From Pseudo-nitzschia pungens (Eukaryota; Bacillariophyta; Bacillariophyceae; Bacillariales; Bacillariaceae), in contig CM074758.1 in NCBI GenBank assembly GCA_037355855.1, positions 2,019,001 through 2,083,000 of the forward strand: 64,000 nucleotides of DNA, given 5' to 3'. Made by a program: the position numbers and the translations under genes. Position 1 is the stretch's first letter; each line of letters starts with the position of its first letter. A model generated the notes under the pieces. It did no database searches and was not told the DNA's origin. It saw only the letters and a list, made by a program, of their open reading frames with translations. Shown in pieces: positions 30,701-41,305 of the stretch.

Positions 30701-30855
30701 TTGCTGCCGGATTTGGACGTCTTGGCGTCGCTGCTGCCTTTGGTCGAAGCGTTCTTGGCGTGGAGTGTTTCGTTCTTGGAGTCCTTTTCGGTCGGAGTGG
30801 GAGTGGAACTGCGGCTTCCGCCCTTGCCCTTTCTCCTCCGTGACGATTGTCCCAT
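27793..30855 (-). CDS. ADA2: SAGA adaptor ADA2
   Basis: A single open frame of 1020 residues. Order: Asn/Ser-rich leader (1-90); ZZ zinc finger (about 95-172: ECDYCHSD, CAVCTDFDLCLNC, closing HHEDHHCYRV); Ala/Ser and Pro linkers; SANT/Myb domain (270-330: IWTAEEDLRLIDAIGSLGLG, KTAKRCMERYLDDF); a long disordered part; the ADA2 signature GFMPRRGDFDVEWENDAE near 580 with its following helices; and a C-terminal SWIRM domain (about 935-1012: CEKLQIYPLQYLEIKKALI and the last helix IVDFLVRAGWI). ADA2 links GCN5 to nucleosomes in SAGA/ADA. It is about twice the usual length because of low-complexity inserts, many encoded by TTG/TTC triplet runs. SGF29, another subunit of the same module, lies at 59012. 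Confidence 0.95.
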   Translation of the reverse strand: MGQSSRRRKGKGGSRSSTPTPTEKDSKNETLHAKNASTKGSSDAKTSKSGSNASSNNSSNNHNNNNNDDHNNGSASVVLDDDALLVLTSAKKTGIYECDYCHSDISQLPRIRCAVCTDFDLCLNCFITSNHGAVTARNKAANQTRNELQKDGIESSSIEISSAAAHHEDHHCYRVCDSTRYPIFPPGRIVVPKGFGGTSSTSSSTAASTAQSTDSAASAATRKESSADEPMVDRDAKTKTKPPPSIPSPPAPPPAPRCVEVTVTDEAKTIWTAEEDLRLIDAIGSLGLGNWVDIADAVSGNGSVGKTAKRCMERYLDDFLGRYGHILPQWTVVDDNYNHEHEVNKHKKHCGAEESENNAKQTAGDVETNKNSSSSSKKSKNKNNNGNNNNNASSDATSTTAEGAGALSVAQGKTDQDQKKAPETGREQSRSEPASPLPNTNTNANTSSAPKIVAEDEDRVRTSKRRSASNTLSSSSFSSSSSRKKLRVVPTESLPGYRKLWSDPYLPAVPGAVLGKEVARDQSCKAELAFVKATLSAPTKADADRIRKTWIDTKLGRVGSPTVLPPRPHDAVHLLGSELAGFMPRRGDFDVEWENDAETALADMEFIRGDRPEDRELKLKVLQIYCEKLDEREKRKKFVLHRHLYDYRTYVQNDLRLPVDERDLVHRMRLFERFHTPDEHKRFISDILRAKKLRKEIAKLQMYRRIGIRTLAEAELYELDKDRRQFHKKLELDAKAKAAAAAAAALAGAKGKGGAASPSAVAASLKARTLSASSASSSLSQFRATDSLWKQYRTNDRKNRRSTSRSGTSTEGTIGSNSHISSSNNNIKSSSDNARARGKDGKNSKGETKEEERLRRHDEQTRDTNDPKDGKGMPTTAAESRTAGETVGTATDTPAAAASEDGDDPMEVDVPEKTKKKKKAFRLSAAPCFDLLSRKERALCEKLQIYPLQYLEIKKALIHESLANGLLNKESSQSSRRTIVKIDVERRGNIVDFLVRAGWIDRKLGDAALRVVTPQPLSQN

Positions 30856-31657
30856 GGCTTGCGGTACACACTGAATTCAATCAAACGTGCTTCGTATTGA
30901 GAGTATTACAGAACGTTACTGGAGAAGGATCGGTTCTACAAATGTGTCAATAATTACAATAATAATGGCAAACGGCGTTGGGATGAATAATACAAAGAAC
31001 GTTGTATTCTATGTTGGATGTTGGATTGGACTTTCTACTCGTAAGGTTACTCGTGCTTTTAGTATTATTTACGTGTACCGGTACACAGAGTTGATGACAT
31101 GCATGCTGAATGCATAACTTACCGTACAGCATACGTAAGGTTACCGGTAAGGTTACTAACCCGTAGACCGAGGAGCTGCGCAACATGGCATCGTTCGTAT
31201 CCTTGGAGGAATCATTTTCGGTTCGGCGTTCGACTCCTCGCCGGCCTCTGTTCGCTGTTAGTCGTTCACACTCTGATTCCATTCTACGAAGTATCTTTTA
31301 GTATCGTATCAACATACGGTAAGGTTACGTAGTACAGTAATTCTGATGAAATAAATAAGGTTCTTACTTAAATGTATTGTAAAAGTACAATGCCACAGAC
31401 CGTAATCAATAAAGGGTGGATGGGGTCATCCCAGAATGATGCCAATGCAGTGAGTGGTCTAACCCCTGTGACAATGCATAATCTCAAGACTGTGTAATAC
31501 TACTACTCCGTAGTGTCTATAATAGTATCTCGATGATCAAAACAAAAATACTGTAATATCTAACATTAGTATATCTAATCTGTATTATTACCCTCTACCA
31601 CGGGCTTACTGTTTCTATTCTCACAGTTATCCTACCGTACGCACGCACACGCACTGA
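30856..31657. other. Intergenic, promoter side of ADA2
   Basis: It contains a cluster of GTAAGGTTAC, GTGTACCGGTACAC and GTTACCGGTAAGGTTAC words between 31035 and 31330. No gene was seen. Confidence 0.5.
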
Positions 31658-33804
31658 TCACGATGCCTCGTCGGAGGGCGATTCACCATGGTTGTTGGTG
31701 TTGGTGTTTTTGTTCTTGTTGGACGCCAGAGGAGGAGGAGGAGGAGCACCACCAGTAGCAGTGTTTGAGTTGGTGTCGTTTTTGTTGGTGTTGTTGTTGT
31801 TGTTGTTGTTGCTGCTGCCGTTGCTGTTGTCGATCATCATGTCCGGGTAGATTTCGTCCCGGGCAAACAAGACGTCCCCGATCCCGGGCGTGCGGATCAA
31901 CACGTCGTCCACGCGATTCGGCGGCTCGTCGAAATCGATCCGACCCCTCGTGAGGGGATTGTTCACGAGCAACCACTTGGCTTGCAGCAAGTGGGCCGCC
32001 GTGCTGCTGCGACGGATCTGGTAGAGACCCGAAAAGGGATTGTTGAGATCCTGCGCAAAATTGTAAAACAAGATGTAGACCGCGCTCAGGAGGCTGAAGA
32101 TGAGGGCGCTCTCGTTCGACGGGTTTCCCGTGCTGGCGTCGACGGTGGGGAGGACGTTCTGGTGATGGTGGATGGTGGATGATGAATGGTGGATGGTGAA
32201 TGGTGGATGGTTGATGGTGAGTACGTAAGATTACTGCTTCAATGCGGACCAGGGTATTCATACAACGTCATACTATCATGCCTGCAACATCGAGTCATGC
32301 AATACAAAACAATACAATACAATACAACACGAGACCACCGGCCCAAACAACAAACAACAAACAGCAACACCGACAACACCGACAACACCAACAACACCAA
32401 CTCACAATGGCGTATCCGAGCAGAATGAAGAGCGTGAGAATGGTCATGATGAGAAAATGCGTCGGCGGCAGCGCCAGCGATTCGTCGCTCAGTCGATCGG
32501 CTCGGATCTTGAAGAGGTCTTCCAGGATCTGCCGGCAACTGCCGATCGCCGCCCCGTCTCCCCCGAGGTCTCCGTTTTCGCGCTCTTCCATCAGCGTGAT
32601 CTCTCGGTCCTCGACGATCTCGAGCATGCGGGCGTACGGATCGGAATACATGATGGCCAGCAGCTCCGATCCGCGGCTGCCCTTGGCCAGGATCCGGATC
32701 TGGTCGGCGCAGGTCTGGCCGGCCTCGACCGACAGGGAGGGATCGCTCCGGAAGAGTCGCAACAGGTTGCGGGTGACGAGAGCCAGCAGCGAGGCCTCCA
32801 CGGCGACATCGTTTTGGATGTCTCGCTGGCGCTGGTAGAGGATTGCGAGCGTCAGAGATATAAAGGTGCCGTACAGAATGGAGACGCCGGGCGCGAATTT
32901 TTCCGTGATTTCGGAGAGCTGTTCGGGCTTCATGGTAACGTAGTTGTCGAGAAATCCGATCAGATACGGGAACAAATAGTAGGGTATGACAAACGAGAGA
33001 ACCCGGAATGGTATCGAGAACCAAAGGACATCGACGTAGGGACTGGGTGGAGCTTTCAGATCCTGGAGACAGGGTGGCTGCAATTCACGAGCAGAAAAAG
33101 CCAATGGGCATTGATTTTTGTTCCATTCGATCCAGAAAAATGATGGAATATCAATGTATTCATACCCAAGAAAAGGAAAGCGCGAGGCAATTGAGCAACG
33201 AAAAAGAAACCATACCACCGTGCTTCTGAGAATCGCACTTGGAAGACCAGACCAATCCACAACGCATGTGTCTCCTCGGCAATGCCGCGCCGATACCCAC
33301 CTCGTTGATGTTTTTTTGCAGGAAGGGCTCCCGCGCCGTGTACGATCGCCGATCCAATAGCCGCGTCCGCCGATTGGAGTCCCGAATGGCGGACACCAAG
33401 AAATCGAATTCGAGGGCCGAAGACGGCGGGGTGAGCATTCCAAACAATGCCTTCGATGTCTCGTCGCCGCCGTACATTTCTTCTTTTTTCCGGCCGCTGT
33501 CGATGGAAACTCTTCTCGTCGGTCTTCTTCCGTTTGCACCGGAGATCTCGTCGTCGTCGTACGCGAAACTCGGGTAATCCGGGGATCGGGTGTAGGCGGG
33601 TCGAATTCTCTTTTTTTGCGACAAACCGTTTGGTTCGTTTTCGTCCGACGACGACGACAACCATCGAACCGTTTCTCCTAGTCGACCCTTTCTTTGGGGT
33701 TGTATACGATGATCAATGACGTAGCATGTGCATTTCTTTGGCAGCAGTACGAGCTGTCCTGCCAGGTTCGCTGAAAGCACGAAGAACAAACGTCTCAACG
33801 TCAT
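31658..33804 (-). CDS. DUF4239 (bestrophin-like) membrane protein
   Basis: Three exons, 33804-33166, 33062-32406 and 32158-31658, with introns of 103 and 247 bp; all joints are in phase 0 and the product has 598 residues. A second donor at the GTGGGT after the NINE codons (about 33310) is also in phase and would skip 48 residues. Membrane segments: SFSLLNCLALSFSW, VLWFSIPFRVLSFVIPYYLF, VSILYGTFISLTLAILYQ, IMTILTLFILLGYAI and LIFSLLSAVYILFYNF. The stretch RQRDIQNDVAVEASLLALVT between helices and the final pair of helices match the DUF4239 plan. Function is unknown; some relatives are proposed to be plastid or plasma-membrane channels. The N-terminal 200 residues are disordered and the last 60 are Asn/Thr-rich. 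The 247-bp intron is full of short repeats. Confidence 0.75.
32159..32405. repeat. Simple repeats filling an intron of the DUF4239 gene
   Basis: GGTGGATGAT/GGTGGATG repeats (32163-32222), an AATACAATAC run (32302-32328) and CAACACCGACAACACC repeats (32364-32400) make up most of this intron, which is the longest one found in the window. Confidence 0.8.
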
Positions 33805-34287
33805 AGTTGTAGAGAAGCAATCAAGGGAGTGTTGTGCATCTACACTTTTGCAATTTATTGTTCAATGATGGCATTACCGTATCGCATCCATCACGACCAA
33901 CCTTTCCCATCGGCAGATGACATTTACTCGTGGTTTCCGAATTCCGAAACAAGAACTGGTGTAAGCCTTAGGATTAAAAGTACATACTCGTACAGGGCAA
34001 GGGACAATGGACATTCCTCGATTGAGATTGAGGATTCGATTCGTTCGACTCGAAGGAGTCATTGACATTCATACTTATCGGTTCTCACCGTGCACGAGTA
34101 AGTTAACTCAATTACTCGAAGTTTCACTCCATTCCTATGAGTAAGATTTTACGGGTACAAGTACGAACTGCATTTTGTGCGTCGTTTTCAAAACTCGAAA
34201 AATTGGGTATTCCACTACATGAAGGGTGTGTTTGGATAGACCAAGACTTGCAGAGTGAATCGACCTTGGACGACCATTTTATCCAAC
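33805..34287. other. Head-to-head promoter region (DUF4239 / RINT1)
   Basis: Divergent genes flank it. There is no coding signal. Confidence 0.45.
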
Positions 34288-36540
34288 ATGGATCTTGCGT
34301 TTCTTGAACAAGATCTAGCATCGGCGGAAAGCTCATTGGCAACACTAGAGGAGAAGCTGAGGCAGAAGGATCAACAACAGAGCGATGTGGATGGATGGGA
34401 CACGGACTTTACCGAAAGCCACGATCCACCGCCCAGTGTCTTAGAACGACTCCTTGCGCTTCAAACGACAACTGATTCTCTGTCTCTGGCACAAGATTAT
34501 ATATCATTCCTAGAATCGGCTCGGGGGATTCGAGGTGTTGGTGGTGATGGCAATGGCTTTAATGAATACGACGCGCTGTTTGGGCACGCTCAACTTTGTG
34601 ACGAACTGGCTCATTGTGTTATTTTGAAGCACGCTGCCAATATACTCGACGCGTTCCCGGCCTTGTACGAAGAAGCATATCTCCCTTTGTTCGAATATGT
34701 TCATGAATATCTGATAACGTTGTTGCGAGAAGAATTGCAATCCTCCCGGTATCCAACAGCGAAAGGTTGTAAACAGCTTTTGGAAAGCAAAGACGGGATT
34801 GATCGCCTTGCCGTCATTTGTCGGCACGTGATGCAATTAGAAAATACAAACGGTCAGGTTCTACGAGCCGTACAAGGCGTCGACGGAGCAAATGAAAATA
34901 ATACCGTCCTGTTGGAACTTTTTCATCCTCTGTTGGACCGGGTGTACTTTCATTTCATTAATTCTGGCGACAATGCTGGCAATGATGATCCCAACGATTA
35001 CAACCAGCAACCTCCGCTTACGATTACTCGTATCGATCGGCTACCGGAGTGGCTGCTGAATTATATAAACAGCAATTTTCTACAGGAACACGGCCCGTAC
35101 GAAGTTGTAGTCTCTGTCATGGGCCCTCAGTCGGCTGTACAATTCTGTGAGGAACTCAATCGGTTGATTCAGTGGGTTTTGGTCGAACAAAGAAACTTTT
35201 TTGACGATCCTGCGATCGTTGGTCCCAAATCCAACCCGCAAATGCTCTATCAAGCTATAGAGCAGTTTTTGGTATTCGATTCTGCATTGATAGAACTACT
35301 GGCAGATACTGCGAATCCCAACAATCACAATTCTGGTGCAATGGCTCCGTTTTCTGGTCTGATGGACTCATTGATCGCTTCCAACGACGATTTATTGGAT
35401 TGGTGGATTCGGCGAGAACGAGAATCCGTCTTTTCCACGCTTTTTTCAGATGAAAGCGAAGGTGACAATGCATCGAAAACACAACTTGCAAACCACATCT
35501 CACCACGAGCCGAACTGTTCTGCGCCCTCATTAGGTCTGTGCAATTAAAGGCATCCACTTTGACTGCTCCAGGAAAATACCTGAGAGAAGTAGCCGTCCC
35601 CCTGTGCTCGCAATTCGTGGATGCCCTTCACGAAACGTCTGTTGACTTGCGGGATCGATTAGTACAGAAACGCAGCAGAACACAACCCTCGCCCCCCGCG
35701 ACTGGCATTGTTGACACAGAAAAGCAACGGCTCGTCTCTAATATTCATGAGTGGATCGAAATTATCAATGGAACTCAATTGGCATCACAAATCTTGCTCT
35801 CGAAGGAACGGGCAGTCAGTAGTCAGAGTGACCACGATTTGGGGCGCTTCGGACGTTCGCTCGAGCGATTGGTGGAAGTAATGATGGATGAGTTTGCCAT
35901 GGCATTCGTCGAGACAACTATTATGGAACACGCGAAGTTTGCAAACTATTTGATGCTAGCATCTCACTTATTGGCAAGTCCCGAATACGCCGAAGAAGGC
36001 GAGATGTGGAAGAATGATCTGACAGTTGAACTCGAGGACACGAAGATAGTCTTGCAGTACTTCCAAGACGTTTGCGACTCAATTCTAAACCCCCAGAAAA
36101 GTTTCGAGGAAGACCAAGGCGATGAAGAAGCACATCTTGCCTCCTTCGGACCAATGGGTATGCGTTCACGTGTAGCCGATCGACTGGTTGATAAACTTCT
36201 TGAGGTGGCATTGGATACCAACCAGGTAACACCAGATATTTGGCTTAAAGGGGCAACAATTTTTGCCCGTGACGTTGAAATGCTTGTTGGAGCTTATACG
36301 GATATACCAACAGTGAGTCGACTGCTGGATGTGACAAAATTTATGACCTTGGATTATGATTCATTTTGCGGATTGTTTGCAGCAATAGGTGGCCTTATGG
36401 GATCTGATGCTTTCCTTGATATCGAGGAGCTGAATGCTGATACGAGACTGCATGAAGAGGCGGCGAGCATGCTGAAAGCGAAGAATGTAAATTGTCCTCT
36501 GGCGCACGCAGTTTCAATACTGAATCGAAGGAGAAGCTAA
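34288..36540 (+). CDS. RINT1/TIP20 family ER-tethering subunit
   Basis: 750 residues from the ATG at 34288 (AACATGGATC). The N-terminus has a coiled coil (EQDLASAESSLATLEEKL), as expected. The middle shows LPEWLLNYINSNFLQEHGPY, the family's conserved D-x-P-E-W-x2-x-Y segment, then WWIRRERESVFSTLF and helical repeats to the end. RINT1/Tip20/MAG2 is a subunit of the Dsl1/NRZ complex on the ER, which catches retrograde COPI vesicles and holds the ER SNAREs, including syntaxin-18/Ufe1. A syntaxin-18-like gene is 11 kb downstream. No introns and no signal peptide. Identification rests on motif pattern and length. Confidence 0.75.
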   Translation: MDLAFLEQDLASAESSLATLEEKLRQKDQQQSDVDGWDTDFTESHDPPPSVLERLLALQTTTDSLSLAQDYISFLESARGIRGVGGDGNGFNEYDALFGHAQLCDELAHCVILKHAANILDAFPALYEEAYLPLFEYVHEYLITLLREELQSSRYPTAKGCKQLLESKDGIDRLAVICRHVMQLENTNGQVLRAVQGVDGANENNTVLLELFHPLLDRVYFHFINSGDNAGNDDPNDYNQQPPLTITRIDRLPEWLLNYINSNFLQEHGPYEVVVSVMGPQSAVQFCEELNRLIQWVLVEQRNFFDDPAIVGPKSNPQMLYQAIEQFLVFDSALIELLADTANPNNHNSGAMAPFSGLMDSLIASNDDLLDWWIRRERESVFSTLFSDESEGDNASKTQLANHISPRAELFCALIRSVQLKASTLTAPGKYLREVAVPLCSQFVDALHETSVDLRDRLVQKRSRTQPSPPATGIVDTEKQRLVSNIHEWIEIINGTQLASQILLSKERAVSSQSDHDLGRFGRSLERLVEVMMDEFAMAFVETTIMEHAKFANYLMLASHLLASPEYAEEGEMWKNDLTVELEDTKIVLQYFQDVCDSILNPQKSFEEDQGDEEAHLASFGPMGMRSRVADRLVDKLLEVALDTNQVTPDIWLKGATIFARDVEMLVGAYTDIPTVSRLLDVTKFMTLDYDSFCGLFAAIGGLMGSDAFLDIEELNADTRLHEEAASMLKAKNVNCPLAHAVSILNRRRS

Positions 36541-36576
36541 TGTCGGATATTTACAAACGCTTGAACTAGTTTAATT

Positions 36577-39500
36577 TCAATAAAGTTTCTTCTTTTTCTT
36601 CTTCTTCGACTTCTTCTTCGATGATGACGATTTCGTGACATTGTTATCGACCTGTGGTGTTGCGGGAACAGGTTTTAACCTTTCAAGTTTTTCATCAATC
36701 TGCTCTACCAGTCTTGCAGCGATCACCTTTAGCCCGTCATGTTTATCCCCCAACCCGCTGATTTCTATCTTGATACTTGCCAATAAATCCAGGACATTTT
36801 TCGACGCCGGAGATGTAATGAATGGGAGCATTTTTTCCATCGCAATGAAAACGCATCTTGCGCGTTTTGGCTTCACCATTTCTTCATCACTCAATGTTTT
36901 GTTGATCATGTTGAGTAAGGCATCTTGCGCTTCGTGGATTTTAGCTTGCGAAACCTTCTCCATCTCTGAAGCTCCTTCAGTATTTGGCTTGCTTCCAAAC
37001 AAAAGTGACAATAATCGAAAAACTTCCATCTTAATAATGGGTTTCCTGGCATCTTCAGCTGCACGGTTTAGCGCATTGTGCAGTGAAGCCTGTGCCAACG
37101 CAGGCATATGGGAAATGAAATCTTCTAATAAAGCGGCTCCACTACCTCGCTTTGTCGACCACTTGAGCACTACATCTCCGTACTCAGTGGAAGCCAATGA
37201 GATTGATTCAGGTGAACTAGGCATCATTCGGAAAAGGAAAATAAGACTACTGCTACAGCAGGATTGATACTCCTTTTCCTTAGAGTTCTTTGCCTCTTTC
37301 ATCACTTCCTGAATTGTGTTTGTAGCTGCATCTGTATCAATTGGAGTTGATAGGGGCATTGACGAAAGCCTAACCTTGGTTAGTTTTTGCTTGATCAAAT
37401 TGTTCAGACGCTGGAGGAGCTGCTTCCTTTCTTCGGTGCCCGACTTCCCTCCACCTTCAATTGCCTTCTGAGTAGATTTCCCTATTCTTTTTCGGCAATC
37501 AAGGAGGGGATTGACCATTTTCATAATATTGTTGATTTGCAAAAGATTTTTCCATGAATCTGACTTTGTCAACATGAGCTCGATCAGAAGTGTGCATCGA
37601 AGTCTGAATCGCAAGACAGGATGATTGAATGTTCACTGGTGAGTTGCAAGGAAAAAGTTGGTGATTTTGATGACAAGATACTCTTTTACTTACTGATTCG
37701 ATAGTTCAATTTTTTCCCGTGCTTCAATTCCAGCTTTCCTAGCCTCCTGCTTCAATTTAATCAACTTAGCAAGTGCTGCATCGGCCCCTTCGTGATGTTC
37801 TAGAGCGATGTCATCAACATCATCAAGATTATCATCTTCGAGCATCGTATGAAGCTTGCTAGGGTCTAGTTCAATATCTGATTCGTCGTCATCCTTATCT
37901 GAAGCGGCAGGCTCATCAGTCTCCATATCATCGGGATCCTTGAAAACATCTGACGCTTTAGAAAATACCATGCCATCGCCTTCCGAATCACTATCACTTT
38001 CATCGTCGTCATCCTCGTCGGCCTCTGCTTCGTCATCGTCATCGTCATCTTGCTCTCCCTCGATATTGTTGGATGCACCGATTGAATCCAGCAACAAGCC
38101 AATAACCTCATCATCTAGAAGTGTCTTTTCTTCGGTTGCAAATTCTGAGGCCAGATCCAGGCCTCCCACCCACGCGCACCTGACTGCTTCACGAACGAGC
38201 TTGGGTGCAGCTCCTCGACCGATATCACCTGATCCAAGAGGGGAGGAAAGGATATTTGCACACACCTCAGCTAGTCCTAGAAGAGGATTGGAATCAGATT
38301 CTTTCCCTTTCATGAAATCTTTTGCAACGGCGCCAAGGTCTTGAATTGCATTACAAATATTTTCTTCGTCTTCTTCCTCATCAGCATCAGGATTGTCGTC
38401 CATTTCATCTTCATCAGAGCCACAACTCAATCTGTGAAGATGAAGTGTCATCGCAAGAACCGTGATTCCAGTGCAACAGCGCTTCTCAGATTGCTCGCGT
38501 TGATTTCCTTCGTTACCATTTGCCTTCTCTCTGAGGTCCTTTACTACGCTAATGATATCTTTGATCACGGTCTCAGGGCTCTCGTCATCTTCACCATCAT
38601 CATCTTTCTGTGTTGATGCATATCGCTTTGCTTCCATAGATTCCAATTGAATCCAGTTTTCGCGGAGCTCTTCCAACACCACAAGAAGATCATAATCATC
38701 TTTTGACGCATGCAAAGCAGTCAGCGAAAGATCGGATACCAAATTGAAAAATCTAGCAGCGGCGATTGCCCGAATCTCATATGCGATCTTCTGTCCATCC
38801 TTGAGGCTTGCTTTGACTTTCTCAGCGCTTTCGACGATGGCAAGAAGTTCTTTCTTTCCTTTCTTCTGGGTCATCGCAGAACAATCAAAAAATGCCACTG
38901 GCATCAAGAACCTAACAACCCGCTTGACAGTCGATTGTTTGTTCTCAACAAATTCTGCATAATCATCCTTTTTATCATCCTCTTTTGATTTGTGCAAAAC
39001 TTGCTTTGCGCAAGCATAAAGTAATTCAATATATCCATTGACCTCTGCAGACGAATCATTCATATTACCGCATAACTCCAGCATTTTAGTCTCCAAATGC
39101 GTTAGATACTTTCCCCATAGATCAAACTGAGATGCTGTGGTGACGGTTTCGTTGGAAGTCGACAAGAGGTTTGCAATCGTACTGGTTTTCGTTTTTGCAT
39201 CGAATCGAGGGTCGCAATTGGAAAACGCCTTTACACAAGCTAGCTGTCGATTGACATCTCCAGATTCGGCTGCTGCGTCAACCAACGAACCCAAGACTTC
39301 CAGAGCCAATGGCTTCAACAAGTGACTAGCTTCGCGCTTGTTCTTTCCAGCGCAGATAACATTGATGAAAAGTGATCGAATGATTTCTGGAGAAAGAATG
39401 ACACTGTCGAGTAAGTTGCAATCCACGAATATCTGAGTCGGTCCAGACAAAGCAGAGACGAACGGCGCTCCAGACAAATTTCTAACAATGCACAAAGCTA

Positions 39501-40758
39501 ATGACCTTCGTTCGTGAGTTGTTTTTGCGACAGAAGTACCTTCCTCAATGTGAAGCAACTTCTCTTCAACAACTATTTTCATAATGGCTTCAATGACACT
39601 TGTTGCCTTGTCCTCACCGCATGGAATTTCTTCTCGAGTCACATATTTTGCTGGCGACAAAGTGCGCTTTGTCTTTTTCTTTGATGACGTCTCGCTGTCT
39701 GCCAATTTCGAGAGATAGCACCACAATGTATCCCAAACAAAGTGCGTTCGAGGTTGCACGATGACACTAGTTTCGCTCAACGCTTGTCCTATCCATGGAA
39801 GAGTTTTCGTTGAAACAATGGGTTGGTCGAGTGGAAAAGGAAAACTCGTAGACTGTGATAGAGACTGAATGTAAGCCCCAATACCAACTTGCTCCGGAAG
39901 ATACTTCAATAACAATGTCTCAAAATCAGATTCTTCACTCCTGTCGTCCCGGGATATGATCAATATCTTTGGAATGACAACCTTCACAACCAGATGATGC
40001 CCGATACTTTGGCTAGCTTCACTAGTAGATTCAAGAAATAATTTGAGAACCGCAGAAATTCCGTGGGCGGCAGGCTCTCTCATCCACTTCTTCTCCCAGA
40101 AGAGCTCCACAAGGTCGGATACAAGTGAGGATGCTACCTCTTTTATTTCGTCATCGTCACCCGGAAGGAGAAGTATACCACTTCTGACAACTCCATGGAT
40201 ACCAAAGAGTCTGCCAAATTGGTAGTCCCTTTCTTCTGATCCTTTCTTCTTTCCATCCGTCCTCTGTGGGTCGGTTGCCGAAATGAGGCGATCACGGACG
40301 TAAATCAAAAGCGAGTCGGTTGCATCATCAGAATTGCTTTCGGCTTCGCTTTGAATTTCCCCCATCTTATCAAGGTGAAAAGCTATCTTCAAAAAACTCG
40401 CCAACGCCGATGCATTCCCTTGTCGAGCTGCGGCTCGCCCGGAACATAGACCATTCAAGAGTCGACGGAAGGCGTACGTTGCATCCTTAGAATTAGCGCT
40501 TTCGCCGAGAAGGCAGTGATGCAGCATTACCTGCGCAGCTCGAGAGCGCTCTTTCGGATCAGCGGCAGACAAACCGTAAAAAGAGTCAAGAAATGTATTG
40601 TCGACAACCGGATTTGCGTCGTCTTCGTCATCTCCTTCTTCACCACCTTCTGCGCCATCCATTTCCTCGTCGTCGGATTCTCCGGTTTCGACTTTTCCCT
40701 CTTCATACACTTCCAGCTCAGAATCATCTTCTTCTTCTTCTGTCTTTCGCTTTCTCAT
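36577..40758 (-). CDS. DNA polymerase V / MYBBP1A (POL5) family nucleolar protein
   Basis: Two exons, 40758-37694 and 37603-36577; a 90-bp GTAAGT...CAG intron joins LSNQ/LRCTLLIELML and the product has 1363 residues. The start is the first ATG (MRKRKTEEEEDD). The N-terminus has the family hallmark NTFLDSFYGLSAADPKERSR and the later RRLLNGLCSGRAAARQGNAS. The protein is a HEAT-like alpha-solenoid, then very acidic tracts (DDDDDDEAEADEDDDDE), then the conserved LEHHEGADAALAKLIKLKQE before the intron. The C-terminus is a Lys-rich nucleolar signal (SSSKKKSKKKKKKKLY). POL5/MYBBP1A is not a true polymerase; it acts in rDNA transcription and ribosome assembly. It ends only 36 bp from the RINT1 stop codon, tail to tail. 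Confidence 0.9.
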
Positions 40759-41305
40759 TTTGCAGTTGTCTTTCGAAGCTTTCTCTCTTCTGGGAAGGGA
40801 AAAGACTGAAACTGACAAGGGAAGGATTAGTATTAATTAAAAAGTAAAGTTTGGGTGAGAATTTTGTGGATGGAATATCTTCACATTTTATGAGGAAGAC
40901 ATACGAAGAATATTTTCAAAATCAGTAAAAACGTCAAAAGTTCGATGTGGTGGTTGTCCTTGTGGGGATGGACGGTTGATGGACTGACCGTGCACCCCGA
41001 TCCGCGCGGAGACGCTTTTTCCGTGCTCGCGTGAAAAGCCGTTTGCGCCGTTAGTTTCGTCGAATTTTCTCCTCGCCAAAATCTGAAATTGTGATATTTT
41101 CTGTGAACATCTTAGGTTCTACTCAGCATAACAACTAGATACTCCCAATACACTCTCTCTTCTTTCCATGCCGTTTTGGCACAGAACATCATCTCTTTGG
41201 TAGTCGTGTTATCAAACTGTTTTAAGCACAATCACGCCTTCATCATTAGTTGTCCACATCAATCCAAAGAAGGCGAATCGTCGATACCAATCCGAACAAG
41301 GAACC
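40759..41305. other. Head-to-head promoter region (POL5 / LRR protein)
   Basis: Divergent genes flank it. No supported gene; a 63-codon frame at 40888-41079 (-) has no features. Confidence 0.45.
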
